64,000 nt of DNA from Syngnathus acus. Its lineage: Eukaryota > Chordata > Actinopteri > Syngnathiformes > Syngnathidae. The position numbers and the translations under genes are program-made. Below, piece by piece: positions 26,501 to 41,636 of this stretch. How positions within the stretch are numbered: position 1 is the first letter of the stretch; each line of letters begins with the position of its first letter. The notes below the pieces were generated by a model that was given only the letters and a program-made list of their open reading frames with translations, did not search any database and was not told the origin of the DNA. The stretch spans positions 14,105,918-14,169,917 of the forward strand of contig NC_051098.1 of the NCBI RefSeq assembly GCF_901709675.1, in the 5' to 3' direction.

Positions 26501-29500
26501 GTAATTGCTGTCTGCTTTTGAGTGACGTCCTTTCCAATTGCCACATTAAGTATTCTTCACTAACTTTGACAATATAATACCAAAATAATTCTCGGTTAAT
26601 CGTCACCCCCAAAAATAGTGTCTTCATTTGCCGTAACTCACAACGTCCGGCTCCTGACCGGTGGTTTTATTTTTTCTTCAAGGTCAAATCGACTTCATAG
26701 TTAGACGTCAGGACAACGTTGTGCTAAGTGAATCAGCGACACCTCTGTTCCTACGAGACCCTTGGACATAAAACCCGACGGTGCACCAAAGTAGTCACTC
26801 AGCTCAAATTACATCTCATCCAGGAGGACATGATGTCCAAAACAGACTTGAAAACTCAATTGCTTCTGACACGGTACAATACACTATCTTCTCGCCGGCT
26901 CACACGTGGAAATTACCTCAACTGTCATGGCAGTAAAGTAAATTCGTTCTAGCCGAGAAGGAAATACCGCTTCTTGTTCAACTTGGACCAAAAAAAAACC
27001 GATTGTTTGTTTATTCCTAATGTGCGCCACTTGGCTTCCAAATGAGAAGTGGCAAATAGTAATGAGCGCAAGATGACCGCCGGGTTAGGCGATTGAATTC
27101 TCATTTATGGAGCAATGATAGAAACGTATTTTGCTTTCTTAACGGCAGTAGTGAAGTTGACTCGGCGTGGCCTTGATGGCTTCCTCTCGTCCCACGTGTC
27201 CTTGAAATGGCGGATGAATGAGAAATGATCCGCACCACCTGTCAAAACGTTTTAAGCACATGCTTCGAAAACACGTCGTCGCCGTTGAAGTTTGGGTCGA
27301 TTATTATTCCGCGAGACGACCGCGATTGATGGTTTCACGCTGTACGCTCGCCACTGAGCAAAGAAACGAGAAAAAACGGCCGACTGTTAAACCGTAAATG
27401 AAGGACAACTTCATCAGGCTCGGCGAAAATTCAGCCCGAGTGGCCGTTTGCAAACATGGAATGATAGATGAGATGATAGACGGCAGCTCAGGAAAATTGT
27501 GACAAGCAACATAAGAGGAGGGAGGAAAAAAAAAAAAAAAACGCCGAGGCCGAAATGACTCGAACCGGCAGCGTGACAGATGATGCGTATCGGCCTTGGG
27601 GATGAGCGAAAGAGGAATCAGATGGATGTGTCCTCATCAATTGCAACCAGAAAGAGCTTTCATAATCATTAGCACTATTTATCATCCTTCATGTCACGGG
27701 GAGCGTGGCTTAAAAGGCTGCGGCTTGATAAATAATGTTGTCAGAGCGTGAACGCAAAGATGCAAGTACGGTATTTAAGTGTCAACACGTCTTGTAAATA
27801 TTTGCCAACAATCATATCCAGTCGCTGGAATTTAGACATCGAGTGATAAACTCCAAATACAGTGGTAGGTTCAATTTAATCCCTCCTGCAGGTTCGTTTG
27901 GATGTCAAAGCAGTTTTCCCCATTGAAATGAATTGAAACCTCATTAATGCGTTCCATTACACCCCAAAAAACACCAGCATTTCTTTTGAGAGGTTTTTAA
28001 CCAAGACAAAGTATACAAAAAGTGAAAGTAGCGCTTCAATTTATTCTCCACCTTGCGCTAGCAGGATTTGCTAAGTCAGCGTTATCGTGCCCAAACTATC
28101 TCTTCTTCTTTCTTCATCAAAAGTTTCCCTTTTTTTCTCATTTTGTCCATCAACTCTTTTAGCACCTAGCCCATTAGCATCTGTTGTCTCCGAAATGACT
28201 ACGCCCTTGTCACTAAGTGCGGAAATCACAATCTAATGCTCAATACGACGATACGTGTCCCTCGATGGCCATAACAACACATTGCGGCAAGACGGCGCAA
28301 TAACGACCCTCTTGATGGCGCCATTTTGATGCCAACGTAAATGGGACTTGACTTAGTGAATGTCAAATTCAATCACGTGGTTATTGCTGGAAGTTTTGGA
28401 GCACTGCCAGGCATTTTTTCTGGACCGAGACATTACATTACACCAAGATAAAATGACGCCGGCTTTACCCTGCTCCACTTTCTCTTCTGCTCGGGTCCGG
28501 TGCCAAAAGCCCACTCTGGGATACAAAATAGACTGATGGTTACTGATACCTAAAATGTAATGGAATAAGAGATGAGCCAAGGGGGATGGATGCTTTACCC
28601 CGCGACTCACTATGCAAATACACCGAGCACGCTTATTTGAGCTGTCAGCGGCAAAGTCGCATCGGCATTCGCGCCTCTCGCTGACCCGCTTGTCTCGTTG
28701 CTCGCCGGGAGACCAGTCTTGGATTTTTTTTTTTTCTATCATCTGGTTAACTTCTGCTGGAGTCCATCACAGCGTGGTTTGAGTGAAAGGCAGATGGATT
28801 TCCAATTTTCCAAACATTTACCATCCTCCAATTTGCATTTGTTTAGAGTACAAGCGAGCTGCTGGAGGAAAGTCGCACACCCGCTGGGAGAACATGCTAA
28901 GCCAACAAAAGTGCCTTTGACTCATTTTGTAAATGCGCTGAGCAAATATTTTGCTGCTGCCAAAACAACATGAGGTTGTTGTGAATGGATCTATATTGCA
29001 ACATTACTTCAAAGGTCATTCTAATTACGCTGTAACATTACATCCCAAATCCCCTAATTAGAAATTCGTGTCGTTTTTTGTATTGACCGCAATTTAAGGA
29101 GTGTGCTCTCCAGAACACAAACTGATTTAAAAAAAATATATATTTTGATTGACACTGTTGCAAATGTATTCGTCCAGCAATATCGGGTTTGATGCAGATG
29201 CACATTCCGATGTTTGGCTGAATACGATTCCGATAACCGATTAATTAGTCGAATAATTAAAACGATATATTCACTTTACAACAAAGAGAAACAAAAGAGA
29301 ACAAAAAAATGGATTATTTTTGTGGGGGTGGACTGTAAATAAGTTTGAAACAGTCGCATAAAAAAATCAACCTGCATTATTGTCGGCAGTACCGACCTTT
29401 TCACCGTGCCCTCGTTTAGCAAAAACTCGTAAACAAACCCTCCCGACATGTCATTTGATCAAGAAAAAAAACGATCAAGAAAATGGCCGGCATGATGATT

Positions 29501-32500
29501 TTAGTCTTCTTCCCAACCGCTATAATTTGAATGAGTGAAAAGGCGCTCGAAAAGTGAAGTAAATTGCTTCCAAGGAAAATGGCACGCTGGCCGTGATTTA
29601 CATTTCAATGGGCAAGTTGATGCTGAAATGGAAACGCTGGAAATTCTGACATTTTAACGAGATCATTGAGGGAATGACCAAGTGACTTTTCTCGCGTCAA
29701 TGGCACCGTTATTTTTTGGGATGGACATTGTGTTATTGAATTACTGATATTAGCTAGCATCATAGCAACATATTTCAATGAGATTTATTTTAGGGTCGTC
29801 AATTCAAATTTCACATTTGAACTGATTGGTTCAGGAATCACAAATTTGGATCGTTCTGACCAATTTGACTCAACTGAGTCACGCCAAAAACAAACTTTGT
29901 GTGGCCGCTACAGATAAAGCTGCAGATGGAGAAATTTCAATTATCCGTTTGACTCCGAAATGACGACATTTTATCCTTGCCTTGCAAGCTGGGTCAACAA
30001 TCCTTGAAAGTTAGTAGCTCAAGCAAACAAACAGATGGCCGAAGAAACACAAATACAGCACCGCACTGTTTGTTTGGCCTTGGCAGAGGTCCACGCTACT
30101 GATTGTCATTTCAGGTACGGTCTCTTCAAGAAAAATATGTGTGCCTATTTTTTTGCCAAGTCGTTTGGGTGCCCATGTTTTGGTCCCGAGTGGTTTTTCT
30201 TCCCGGCCTTCTCCTCGCCTGCTGTGACATGCCAACCCACAACGCCAACAAGTTTGAGCTTTCCAGACTCATTCCATCTCCCGCCACGCTAAAATAATAA
30301 TCATGCCAGCGGCTATTTTTGTCAACCTTATTAATGTCTTCAACTGTTGCTAAAACAGAAGAACAGTACATTCCACTCACACTGAAAATCTTTCTGCGTG
30401 GGAGCGTATGTGCATCCATGAAATCCACCCGCCTCGTTCTCGACTTGTTTTTTTTTTTGCGGCCAAGGAGTTTATTACAAAGATTCAGATCGTTTGGTAG
30501 TTTCTCATCCGTATTGAGTCTTACGCTGACGACCTAATTAGGAAGAGCTGTTATTCAGTTCACAAGCTTCTCTGACATCTTAATTAGATCTTAATGACAT
30601 TTCGGTTGGCTCGGAAATGACTGAAACCATACGTAAAACTGAAAAGTCTCTGACATCGGAGATAAGGAAAAGATTCTGACGTTTTCATCGAATTTGTTCC
30701 GTATAACGTATCCTAAAAAATGACCCGGCTGTATTTCCTGCGTTAGACGTATTACGAAGGAGATTTGATTAACACCGATGCTCTTTCCATTCCATCTCTC
30801 GCTGTCTTTCACTCCATCTCCGTCCCGTCGGGATGCAGGACGGAGCGTGGCTCGGTAATTACCCCGCCGTGTCCGAGCGGCATCGCATGTCTCGTATCGG
30901 ACTCTTAATCGAATTCCTAGCGTTTATTACCGTGGCAGTTTAGTACACCGGCTATGCTAATGACGAGATAGGAGAGAACGTGAGAACGCTATATCTGGAA
31001 GATGGATGGCTGATTAGATACAAACGCCGTGTGCATTGTTCTGCGTACTCTGCAGTGGATTATTTGGGTTTTTCTTTTTATGAATAGAGCGCATATTGTA
31101 TTTCCATAAGTTGCGGGAATACTAACTGCATCGTTGACAATTTGGCTAGTCTGAGTTAATCTAAGTTTGGAAACTAAAATGATTATTATGCAGTCTTGAT
31201 GTGATGCAGTGGTCAGACCCGAAGGTTCTGATCCTGACCTTCTGAAACTCTTATCGATATGTCCTTGAGCGAGATACTGAACCTCCAATGACTTCAAAAG
31301 CATCAATCAATCGGCATCAATCGTTGACCAAGGAAACCGTGTCAGTACATTTTTCTGACGTTCTCCTGTCATGTAAGTCGTGATAGTCGCAGCAGATTGA
31401 ATTCTGTAGACCAAACAACCGTTTTGTCTCGCAATTTGCAGAAATGTGCATCGGAACTATCGAGAGAAGCTTGAGCAACGATCGAAAAACACAACAAAGG
31501 GAAATTTCAGGCTGGCCAAGTCAATCACCAAATCTGTACCCAATCGAGGATGCATTTTACCTCCTCAAGAAGGAAGGCTGAAGAATGAAACAAAGCCTGG
31601 AACAGCAATGGCCCCGGAAAAGCATTTCAGTGGATTTTCAATGGCCAGCCACCATTTGAGTACTTTCCGCACAACCAGCAGTCAGATGTCAGAACAATAG
31701 ATGGAAGCGAACGAGAATGTTTGGCGAGCGTAATTATCCCCCGCAGTCGGCTCGATGCACACAACAGAGACGAAACCTCGACAATCGTCGGGGTAAGTGA
31801 TTCCCATTTCCAAGGCAAATATTTCGAGTCGTTCAGTGTGTGTTGCGGGGCTCAGCTGCTACCGCCCTTGACTTGAGAGGCGTCATTAGGTGGAAAAGGG
31901 ACAGTGAAAATAGGCAACGAAAACGCCGCCATGATGAGCAGCAGCCCCGGGAGCCAACAAACCAGATTACATCAGAGAAAGGAGGGGGACGCTAAATAGA
32001 AACTTTGACTGAAGCCCCTTGTGAGGAGCAAAAGCGGGGGATAAACACTGCGAGTGAAAGATTGGCCAGCGGGAGGCTTATTATCAAGCGTCCGTCGGTA
32101 ACTCCACATTGTTCAGTTTATCGCTTGTCTCCGTTCCCTCGCCCACTTTTGTCTCATCTCTCTTTCACACCTCGGTCAAATCTGCCAGAATCAAGCTTGC
32201 TAACGGCAAGCCATCTCAAGAACAAGGCCTCAAGCATTTTCCGTTAACCTTTACGATCCGCCTTAGCATTTTATTTGCCTATAAAGAGCAATGAAAGTAT
32301 GCAGTCGTTTTTCTATAGGGGGACGGACCATTTGTTCCTAACAAATCTTCTGTCGGTCTTTCGGCAGCGGTATAATCACGTTTTGTTCCAAATGATCTGA
32401 GACACGTGCAGTCAGTCATTTATTGTCCTGTTGCTCTGCGTCGACTATTCTCTTTACTGCAACATGTTTTGTCGATTTGTATCATAAATATGTTTGCTAA

Positions 32501-35500
32501 GAGCCCATTACACGCTAAATTGCTTACACGTAGCAACATGCCAGGCATCTTGTTTCTTTAGTGTCGGGGAGTTAACTGCGTTGTAAAATGGCGAGAGGGG
32601 AGTGCAAGTCATCTGTTTCTTCCATGAGCAGAGGTTGCGTGCATTTAAGTGGCAAATGATTGAATTATTATTTATTTCTTGACTTGTTTGGTTTTATTTG
32701 TATTATTTTTCAGAGGTTGCATGCATTTAAGTGGCAAATGATTGAATTATTATTTATTTCTTTGTTTGTTTGTTTGTTTTTATTTGTATTATTTTTGAAT
32801 TAATATAATTCTTTTCTTTTTTTATGTATTTTTATTTGTATTTTATTTGTATTTTGCTTATTTATTTATCTATTTATTTATTTATTTATATTATTTTCTT
32901 GAACGTGTCGATTTGAAGTTTGTACTCATGATGCAAGAATCGCACACCCCGAATACCAAACGATCAACTTATCGATTCTTATGCTTACCTCTACGTGGAG
33001 CGAATTCAGATGCGTGTACGTTGGCTGGAGCAACACCAAATTTAATTCTATTTAAACGTCCACATTAAAGTTTAATGCGAGGAAGCACTTTATTGATCGG
33101 GACTCCAACGGCCGAGCGGGATGTTAATGAATAAAAATTGCAATCCTACCAAAAGGCCTCAATTGATGGAGTGGACTCAGACGGATTGTCTCGCACAGTC
33201 TGCTCGAAAAACCTTCCTGATACGCCGCGACTCGGCCATTGATTGATGTCGCGTACTATTTGGTCATTTCTATCCGCTCGTAAGCGAACGCGATTGATCT
33301 TATTCAACTCTCCGCTTCTCACATGCCGCGACAATCGATCCGAGCGACGGTTGGCAGCCGAGCGGGATGTGCGTCGGTTCTGTACTAATTAGCGTCGCTC
33401 GCCGCCGGCAGGTTCACGGAAGCGGATACCATCGTGATGGGGGACGTGACGTACGGGGCTTGCTGCCTGGACGACTTCACCGCACGAGCCTTGGGAGCCG
33501 ACTTCATGGTGCACTACGGGCACAGCTGTCTCGGTGAGTCTTTTCTCCATTTGTTGACCGAAAGTTGGATTTCTTTCTCCAGTCCAATCTGCTGTCTCGA
33601 CGTTCTTAACCAAACCTTGCGTCAACAAAACCCGATCAGCCTTTTAGGTGAGGAAACAGCTCAGCATTTTTCCGTTATTCTTTCAAGGCACAGATTAATC
33701 TGCAATCAATTTTAGACAATCAATCAATGCTAACAACCGTCCAATCGGGACGACCTACAAGATGGTTGAGTGCGGACTGAACGAAGTATTGATCAATCGC
33801 AACGTACATTTGTACCAGGATACCTTCCGCTCCGTCAGACCTTTCGGAGCCCAGACATGGGCCAATATCGACCCAGCGGATCAATGAGGAACATACATTA
33901 GAGGTGTCCTCCGACTTCTCTCGGACCTTCACCCCTCCGGCCCCGGCTCGCCGTCTTTTTTACAGAACGAGCGAGGAAACTCAAATCGATCGCTACTGCT
34001 ACATCGCCCCGCTTCTTCCAAATACCAGAACTAGTCAGCGGAATTTTAATGCGCTCCACTTTCGAGATGATGTTTTACTGATGCCGCTTTATGTTTACAT
34101 CCAAGATGGGACACGTTGGTGCGTGGAGAACGCAACAGAAGCAAATATTTAATGGATTTCGAAGTTTGATCTTGTTTGCTCAAGCCGGCGTCCAGAGTGA
34201 ATACAAGCGATGCGTCGGTTTATTAAGAGCTATTTTTGAAACTTGCGCGGAAGAATACCCATTTTGTCTTGACCTTTCTCCATCACGACCGACACCTGTG
34301 AGAGATCAAAAGCGCCATTGTGGCTCATAGCGGACCCGTCTTCCACTTTCATGTTTTCACTCATCGTTCTTCTTTTCGACATCGCTGTCATCCCCCCCCC
34401 CCATCATGGAGCTCCTCTAGCTTTAGACCCAGATTGTGAAAACAAAACAAATGAAAATAGATTGCTTTGGAACTCTAAGACAAATGTTCACACGTCCCTT
34501 TCAATCAATGCTCAATATAAACAGAGAGAGGAGCCGTGTTAGTTATTTTTATTTTATCAAAGACCAAAAATAAGAACAGCAAACCGGAAGAGTCTAACAT
34601 CTGAAGGTGGTCTACAGGAACGTCGGCTATAGTCTCGTGTTCTTCTTCAGTCCAAAAACTTGCTGAACTTGAAATGCAGACAATCACACACCGCCTTTTT
34701 TTAGTACTTTCCAAAAACACATTTATTCAACAATCCACATAAAAATAATCATAATAAAAAATATTCTCATAAAAATAATTTCAAAATATTCTCATAAAAT
34801 AATTTCAAAATATTCTCATAAAAATAATTTCATAAAATCATTTCATAAAAAAAATCTGGCCATCACGATAAAGAATCAATGCCCGTCAATGTCAATATAA
34901 TTAACCCCATCAAGTTTGATAATGAGCCTAAGGTAAGATATTAAGAAAAAAAAAAGTTGAAGTTGAGGCGTTTGGTTAATCACCCGAAATCATTAAGTCA
35001 CGATTTCCAGCCTCAATAACCGCAGTGATGAGGTCAGTGAGTTCTGTCCATCTCATTGACTGGGTCTCTAATTGTAGGGTCTTAAAAGCCGGCCGGCTGC
35101 CATCCTCACTCCAGCGCCAATCGATTGTTTGCCCTTTACCTTTTGAGAGTGCCCATAAACAATTGATGGTTGCAAACTCCATTGCAGACTCCACTCCGCT
35201 TCTCCAACCCCTCCCCCCTCATGATGTATTCAAGTCCTTTTTCAAACTCCCAATTCCCAATCCATCCCCCCCCCCGCTCGGAACGGATATCATAAATCAC
35301 TTGTGTTGTCAGCTCTCTGACAACACGCAGTTGTTTTGTAACGCTCGTAGTCACCGGGATCGTACGGAAATGAAACGCTGTGCCGTTAAATGCTCGTCCT
35401 CCATCCTCAATTTAATAACAATTTCTCCTCCCTCTCTTCTCCGGCTGCTTTCGGTTCTTGTGTAGCGATCCATTTCTCATTCCTCTCCCACGTTACGCTA

Positions 35501-38500
35501 ATCTAGGCCACTAAATACGACACGCAACGTAACGGGCCGACGACGCCTCTGCAAATTCATCGCCAGGTTCCGATGCATCACACGTATGTCCTCACCAACA
35601 TGTGCCGTGCGCTCACGTTTGAGGGCGCCATTAATAGTGCATGTGCTCACCTGACACAACCGTTTGAATTATTTAATGGCTTTTTCTTTTTGTCTTGGGT
35701 TTCCGCAGTCCCCATCGACTCCACCGCCGGGATTAAGATGCTCTACGTGTTTGTGGACATCCAGATGGACAACGCGCACTTTCTGGACACGCTCAAGTTC
35801 AACTTCCGGCCCGGACAGTCCCTGGCGCTCGTCAGCACGATTCAGTTTGTGGCTGCGCTGCAGGTGATGGAGCTAAAACTGTTTACGATGCCTCCAGTGA
35901 ATCGACATTGAATCGATTATTTTGTCGATGAATCGGATTTTTAAAAAAACATGTTTTGAGTCCCCTTTATTTAGTTTTCCTAAACCAAAAAGTAAACAAT
36001 CAAGCGATTGTGAAAAATCACGATTAATTGTTAGTTGTCGATTAATCGTCAATCGATTATTCGGGTCTTCAATTGATGAAAAGCGCCCATTTTTATTTCA
36101 TACCGTCGCTTGAGGGAAAAGGAGAAGTGGAGTATTCCTCACCCAAAATCGTCACTGTAATCATGCACTTTTTACGTTAATGTGGCTTTTTCGAAAATCT
36201 CGGCGTAATCACAAACCTGTGATGCAATCATTACGTTTTCCATTTCACACTATCAAGTATTTGCGTCTTCATTGCGTGAGTAGGCTTGCATCAATATCCC
36301 AGCGTATTTCTTGAAAATTTATGAAAAAGCAAACTGAGTTCAACTCTAGAAACCCCTAAAAAAGTTATTTGGGATTTGACGCCTGCTCAGCTGCTTGTTG
36401 CCATAAGCTATAAAATTGATTTTGCTTTATTACCTGTCGTTCTATAATCATGTTATCCTTTGAGCAGGCTCCTAAAGGTTTCCCCTCATTTAATTGCTTT
36501 TAAACTTAAACCACGCGGGTCATTATTTTATTTTTTTTACTGAGCGAGCGGCCAGTGTACATATTTAGCTGCACCGTATGAACTCCGCCTCCAACCGGCG
36601 TAGGCTGCTGAAGCGCTCCGACGGTTTGGGCGGCAAAAGCTCAGAGTTCAGCCTCTCTCCCCGGCGTCGGCTGCCTTAAATTAGCTTTTAATCGTTCAAT
36701 TCATCCGTCATCCTCCGCGCGCTGCGGCTAATTTCTTCTCGGCCGCTCTCATCCCGTGTACAGTCGGATTTATTCCATGACACAACCCGGCGCTTCCGAA
36801 TCAACTCGGCAGTCCTGTGACGGAGAAGAAGCCAAGTCGTTAACGACCGAGAGACCATGACTTTCGGGATCACGTCTCCGGCGTAATCTTTTCTGACCTC
36901 TTTCTCCGACTTTCTGCCCTAGTTTAATCTCGACATATAATTTGCATAAATCTCCCACTTTGCCTGCTTTAGGCTTCACTCTGCCTCTTGCTCTTATTTA
37001 TTTATTTTTCCCTCTCTCTTGTATGGAATAGAAAGAAGAAAAGATTTGTAGGCGGAGCTACGAAAACATGACAAAATATGTGTACAAAACGAGGCAATCG
37101 TGGGGGGGGCGATGAACAATGATAAAAGCCCGCCGGCGTGTGCAAAGAAATATGAAAAATGTCTGAGTGAAACGACTTGATGAATATGTCATGGCGTGAA
37201 AAGCGAGCATAGCATTAATGGAACGCGCACGCTAATGGAAAAAGTGATCGGCAAGCGTCGTCACGGCAACAGTTGGAATTTTTTATCTTTTTTTTTCCCC
37301 CACAGGCTGTGAGCGCAGCCCTCAAGCCCGAGTATGACGTGCTGGTGCCACAGTGTCGACCTCTGTCACCCGGAGAGATTTTGGGCTGCACCTCTCCTCG
37401 CTTGGACCGTGTTGTCAATGCCATCATGTGAGCATTCCTCTTCCACGCTTCTCTGATTAGCACCGACCGCCATGGCCGTGGCCCTTTTTACTCGACCGAT
37501 AATGGCTGTGACATCACAGCGTGACAAGTAGATAGGACTGGGTGCCTATTTTATTTTACAGGCGGCCAGAAGCAGGCGAAGCTAAAAATAACATCACTCC
37601 GCTCGCTGCAATAGTGGCAGACAAGCGCTCTCATACACCCACATCGACTTTTCAATTATTCTTTTTTTTATTCCTAGTCATAAATTACCTTCAACGACTA
37701 CAAGGAGACTTATGACATGACATTATTCTTTTTTTTTCCCTCCCACATATTTTATTTTTTTTTTTGCTTTGAGGGGACAGTGATATCTAACCTTATTTCC
37801 TGTCTTGACTGTTTTTTTTTTTTTTGCGGGCAGCGAGTCTCAGAGGATAAAGAACAGAGGATATTTTACATCATATTGTTTGTCTACATGCGTTGCTGCA
37901 TCGTTTGTGTTCAAATATCTGCGACGCAAAAGCTTTGAACAGAACAACATAAATGCTAATCATTGCCTATGTTAGAATTAGCCAGTGGACTAAAGGCCAC
38001 ACGTTTTTTTTTAAGCACACAATATATAATTGTTTGTATTCTGTGTTTAGTTTGACAGTAAACGTCAACTAGAGTGCTGGAAAATATTATCATAGGTCAT
38101 TTCCCGGAAGAAATAACGCGGAGGCGTATCACTTGCTCCTTGTTGGCCCGTGTGATTTTGAAGCCTCCCAGAGTACGAGATTATACCGACGGGACAAGGC
38201 CAAGCTCGACTCTATATGCATAAGCTAGGCCCCGGGGGGAAGGGGGATACAAAGGTGTTTGTGTGAGTATGCGCTCTCCCACGTATCTTTGATGGAAAAA
38301 GAAAAAGCGAAAGGGTTGTGGCTCCTCACCTACTAATCCAACGTGCCTTTGCTTTGATGTGTGTCGGCCTGTGATGAGGCGGAGAATCGATTGGTTTGTC
38401 TGAGATTCGCTACGCTCGGCTGTCTCCAGCGTTCCCGCTGCGTTGCTCTGTTTCTGCTCACCCGCGCACCTGCATAGCTCGGGAAAAAAAAACAACAACA

Positions 38501-41500
38501 ACACACGGCAGAGTGCATCTAAAGCTGCGTAATTGCCGTGACAACATATTTATTTTGTTTCCACCTCTATCGAGGAGCTGTATTTATATGTTCATGTTTT
38601 CCTGAATACAATTAACATGTTGACATCGGCCATGTCCGAAAAATAAATCCACGTCGCTTACGTTCGCTAAACTGTTTTAACATTACCGTCGTGTTTAATT
38701 TGAGCCAATTAGTCACGTGGACAAAGCGTTCCGACTCAAATCAACCAAATTGCTTACCCGCATTGAAAGAACTTGAAATTGATTAAATATCGTGTATTCA
38801 TTTAGGTAATGATTGCATTTGAAAGTTTTCACATCCTTGATTTGTCAAGCCACTATGCGCTGTATATATAATTGATAAATTGACGACATCCACTCATACG
38901 CCGGCTGCTAATAGCCCAATATGCAGATGCAAATGCAAAAGATGGCGGCGTTGCATAATGCAAGAACCTTATACTAAAAGCACACTTAATAAGAAGAATA
39001 CATTATTGATGGCGGCGGGCGGCTGTGATCGACGGGGGAGAGAGAGGTTTTAGCAAAAGCAGCCTCCTCCACCCGAGTCTGTCACAAAAGTGTAGCTAGC
39101 TTATTGTTCACGCTATTATCGCGCCGGGGCCTTGGATCTTTCAAGCGCTGGAATAGAGAGACCGCCAGAGTGCATTTATACAATCAATCGTTTGGTGTGA
39201 TGTAACGCATGCATAGAGAGCTCTTAGTGTGTGCTTTTAACAACACACACACACACACACTCGAAAAGCTATCAAATCTTGGCGGTGTGTGTGTTTTCAG
39301 CTAGAGTACACAGCTAAGCATCAACAGCTCTTTCCTGGCAGCGATAAATGTTGGGCAATCGGTGAGCTTATTTGCACACCCTCCCGAGACTGGATGCAAT
39401 AATGAGAGGGGGGTAAAATTGTCCTCAGTGTGGACTGTCCAGTGTTTACGCTTCATTTTAATTGAACTTCGAAGAGAAAGAGAGTTTTGTTTAGCTTGTC
39501 TGTCCAATTTCGATTTGTAAACTACTGTAATGACTCACAGATCCCTGTAGATGGCGCTGTTTTGTCATTTTGAGATCAACACAGCTAATGAGTCGCATTA
39601 CAAAAAGTCTTCAAACTACATTGAGGAGAGAATAGTCAGAGGAGGTGTTGCCAAGATGGTGACTTTTCGTTTTTGTTCAAAAAGCTGCATGACGCCTTTT
39701 TCCAGCGCCTCTCCTCTGTGGCACATCACAACTGGAGGGAGTTGCCACCTCAGGCAATGTCCTCACTCAGGGCGAGAATGTCTTCAATCTCTCTCCAAAG
39801 CCTCTTTGCACTCTGCACCCACAAATTCTACCAACAATGTTTTTTTTAGGGCTCGACAATGTGCCGAGTGGACTAATAAATGTCAATCCACAGACAGAGT
39901 GGACCGGCTTCGCTCTCCGGGGAGGCAATAACTGAAAACCATCTCAGCGTGTGGAAGAAAAGCGCTTGAGTTAGCAACCCCCCTCCCCCCCCTTCCCATG
40001 TAATTAGCATTATTTTTTTTACATTTAATTTCTATTGCTATATGCTGCGTGATGCAGTTCCTTGTCGCTCTGGAGAGAATTGTGATCTAAAAATAGATCT
40101 GCCTTGCCTGGTGTTTTCAGGCACTTGCATGCCTGGCTGTTCTTTCTGTTTGTACAAACCGCCCACGCTCGGAGTCCGCCGAATCCCCAGTCGAAGGCCA
40201 AGGGTTAATTGAAAGGCCTCGCGATCGCTGTAAACAGCAAGTTCCGATCGGTGGGGGGTCATGTTCCCCGGACAGCCGAGCTAGGCTGATCCTTTACTTT
40301 GGCCTCGAGGCGCCGGGCCCGCTTGGTCCCGAGTCGTTGTTTACAAGGTGGCCTGCGGGGAAAGATTGATGGCAAAAGGTTGAAACTGATTTTTGAATTT
40401 ACATTTCTCCTGATTTCCTGTCTTCATTCTTTTGGTTCCTTTAGCTATTTGGGAGATGGAAGATTTCATCTGGAGTCCATCATGATTGCAAATCCAGATA
40501 TTCCTGCCTATAGGTATGAGAAATATCCATCCATCATGAAAGAATAATGTATTGTTGTTAGTAGGGCTGTCAATATCGAATATATTATCGGAAAAATCAT
40601 TTTGTTTTGCATTAGTATCTTTCGAAATTTCTTAATCGACTATTATTGCTTATTTTGTATTGTTTTGTGAAAAAAATGACTCGATTACTAAAATAATTGT
40701 TGAATAATTTGATACTCGATTAGTTGTCGATTCACCCGTTAATTTTGTTTGTTGAGTGTCGACCAGGCATACATTTTGCCTTTGATTATCAAAATACAAA
40801 AACAGTAATAAACATACTATCGATAAATTAACATCTGACATTATCAATCAAAACTGTGATTTTTTATTTTTTTTTTTCTGTGTGTCCTGATAAGACTCGG
40901 CGAGGATAAAATGGAGTTTAGAAGCTTGTTTGTTTATATGCAAAGTGAAATTGTGTTCTAGGTAAACGCTCGGCCGCGCAGCTCAGCGGTCTCCATCACA
41001 AACAAGATTTTAATCTCAAGCGACGGCCTGCTATCTAGCAAAGCAGATTAGATACTCTGAAGTAGCTCCAGTTTACACCAACTCCTGTCATACCTGATAT
41101 GTTTCCATGATTGCATTTTTAATCTCGTCTTGCATTGGGAAAGTTACCCGAACAATCGGCGCTCAGATCGTCGATGTTATTTTTTTCCTACGTACAGATA
41201 CGACCCCTACAGTAAAATCTTCTCCAGGGAGCACTACGACCACGAGGCCATGCGCGCCTTGAGGCTGGACGCCATCCGCAAGGCTCGCTCGGCCCAAAGG
41301 TGGGGGCTCATTTTGGGCACGCTGGGCCGGCAGGGAAATCCAAAAGTTCTGGAGGTGAGTCTGTGTGTGTGTTTTGTTTGTGTCCCGAGGCCTGCTGTGC
41401 AATAGTTTGTATTTCACTTTGACATTTTTAGTAACACGAAGTCCCAGCGCTAGAAATCATCTCTGGGAAAGCAAATGTTGTTTTGAAACAAGGTGGAGCA

Positions 41501-41586
41501 CAAGCCAAATAATAATAATGATAAAAATCATTCCTCGGCCACAGATTTAAAATAAGAATGATAAAAAATATATAAATATCTAATAA

Positions 41587-41636
<50 letters not shown>

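Larger units (their letters stand above)
22479..33411 (+). other. dph1: DPH1 intron 3, about 10.9 kb
   Basis: No coding exon was seen. It contains a diverged tandem duplication (23956-24425), a worn dispersed repeat (27860-28010), and a tandem duplication near 32631-32797. The rest is unique-looking intronic DNA. Confidence 0.8.
33534..35708 (+). other. dph1: DPH1 intron 4
   Basis: About 2.2 kb without a supported exon. It holds an AT-rich tandem repeat (34761-34852) and an unrecognised short ORF on the - strand (34976-35194). Confidence 0.75.
35864..40444 (+). other. dph1: DPH1 introns 5 and 6
   Basis: Around exon 6 these introns show no further coding sequence. Intron 5 has ATCGATTAATC-type repeat sequence (about 35895-36070). 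Intron 6 has a dispersed repeat fragment (37833-37935), a CA run (39241-39262) and a CTCF-like motif (39545-39560). Confidence 0.7.
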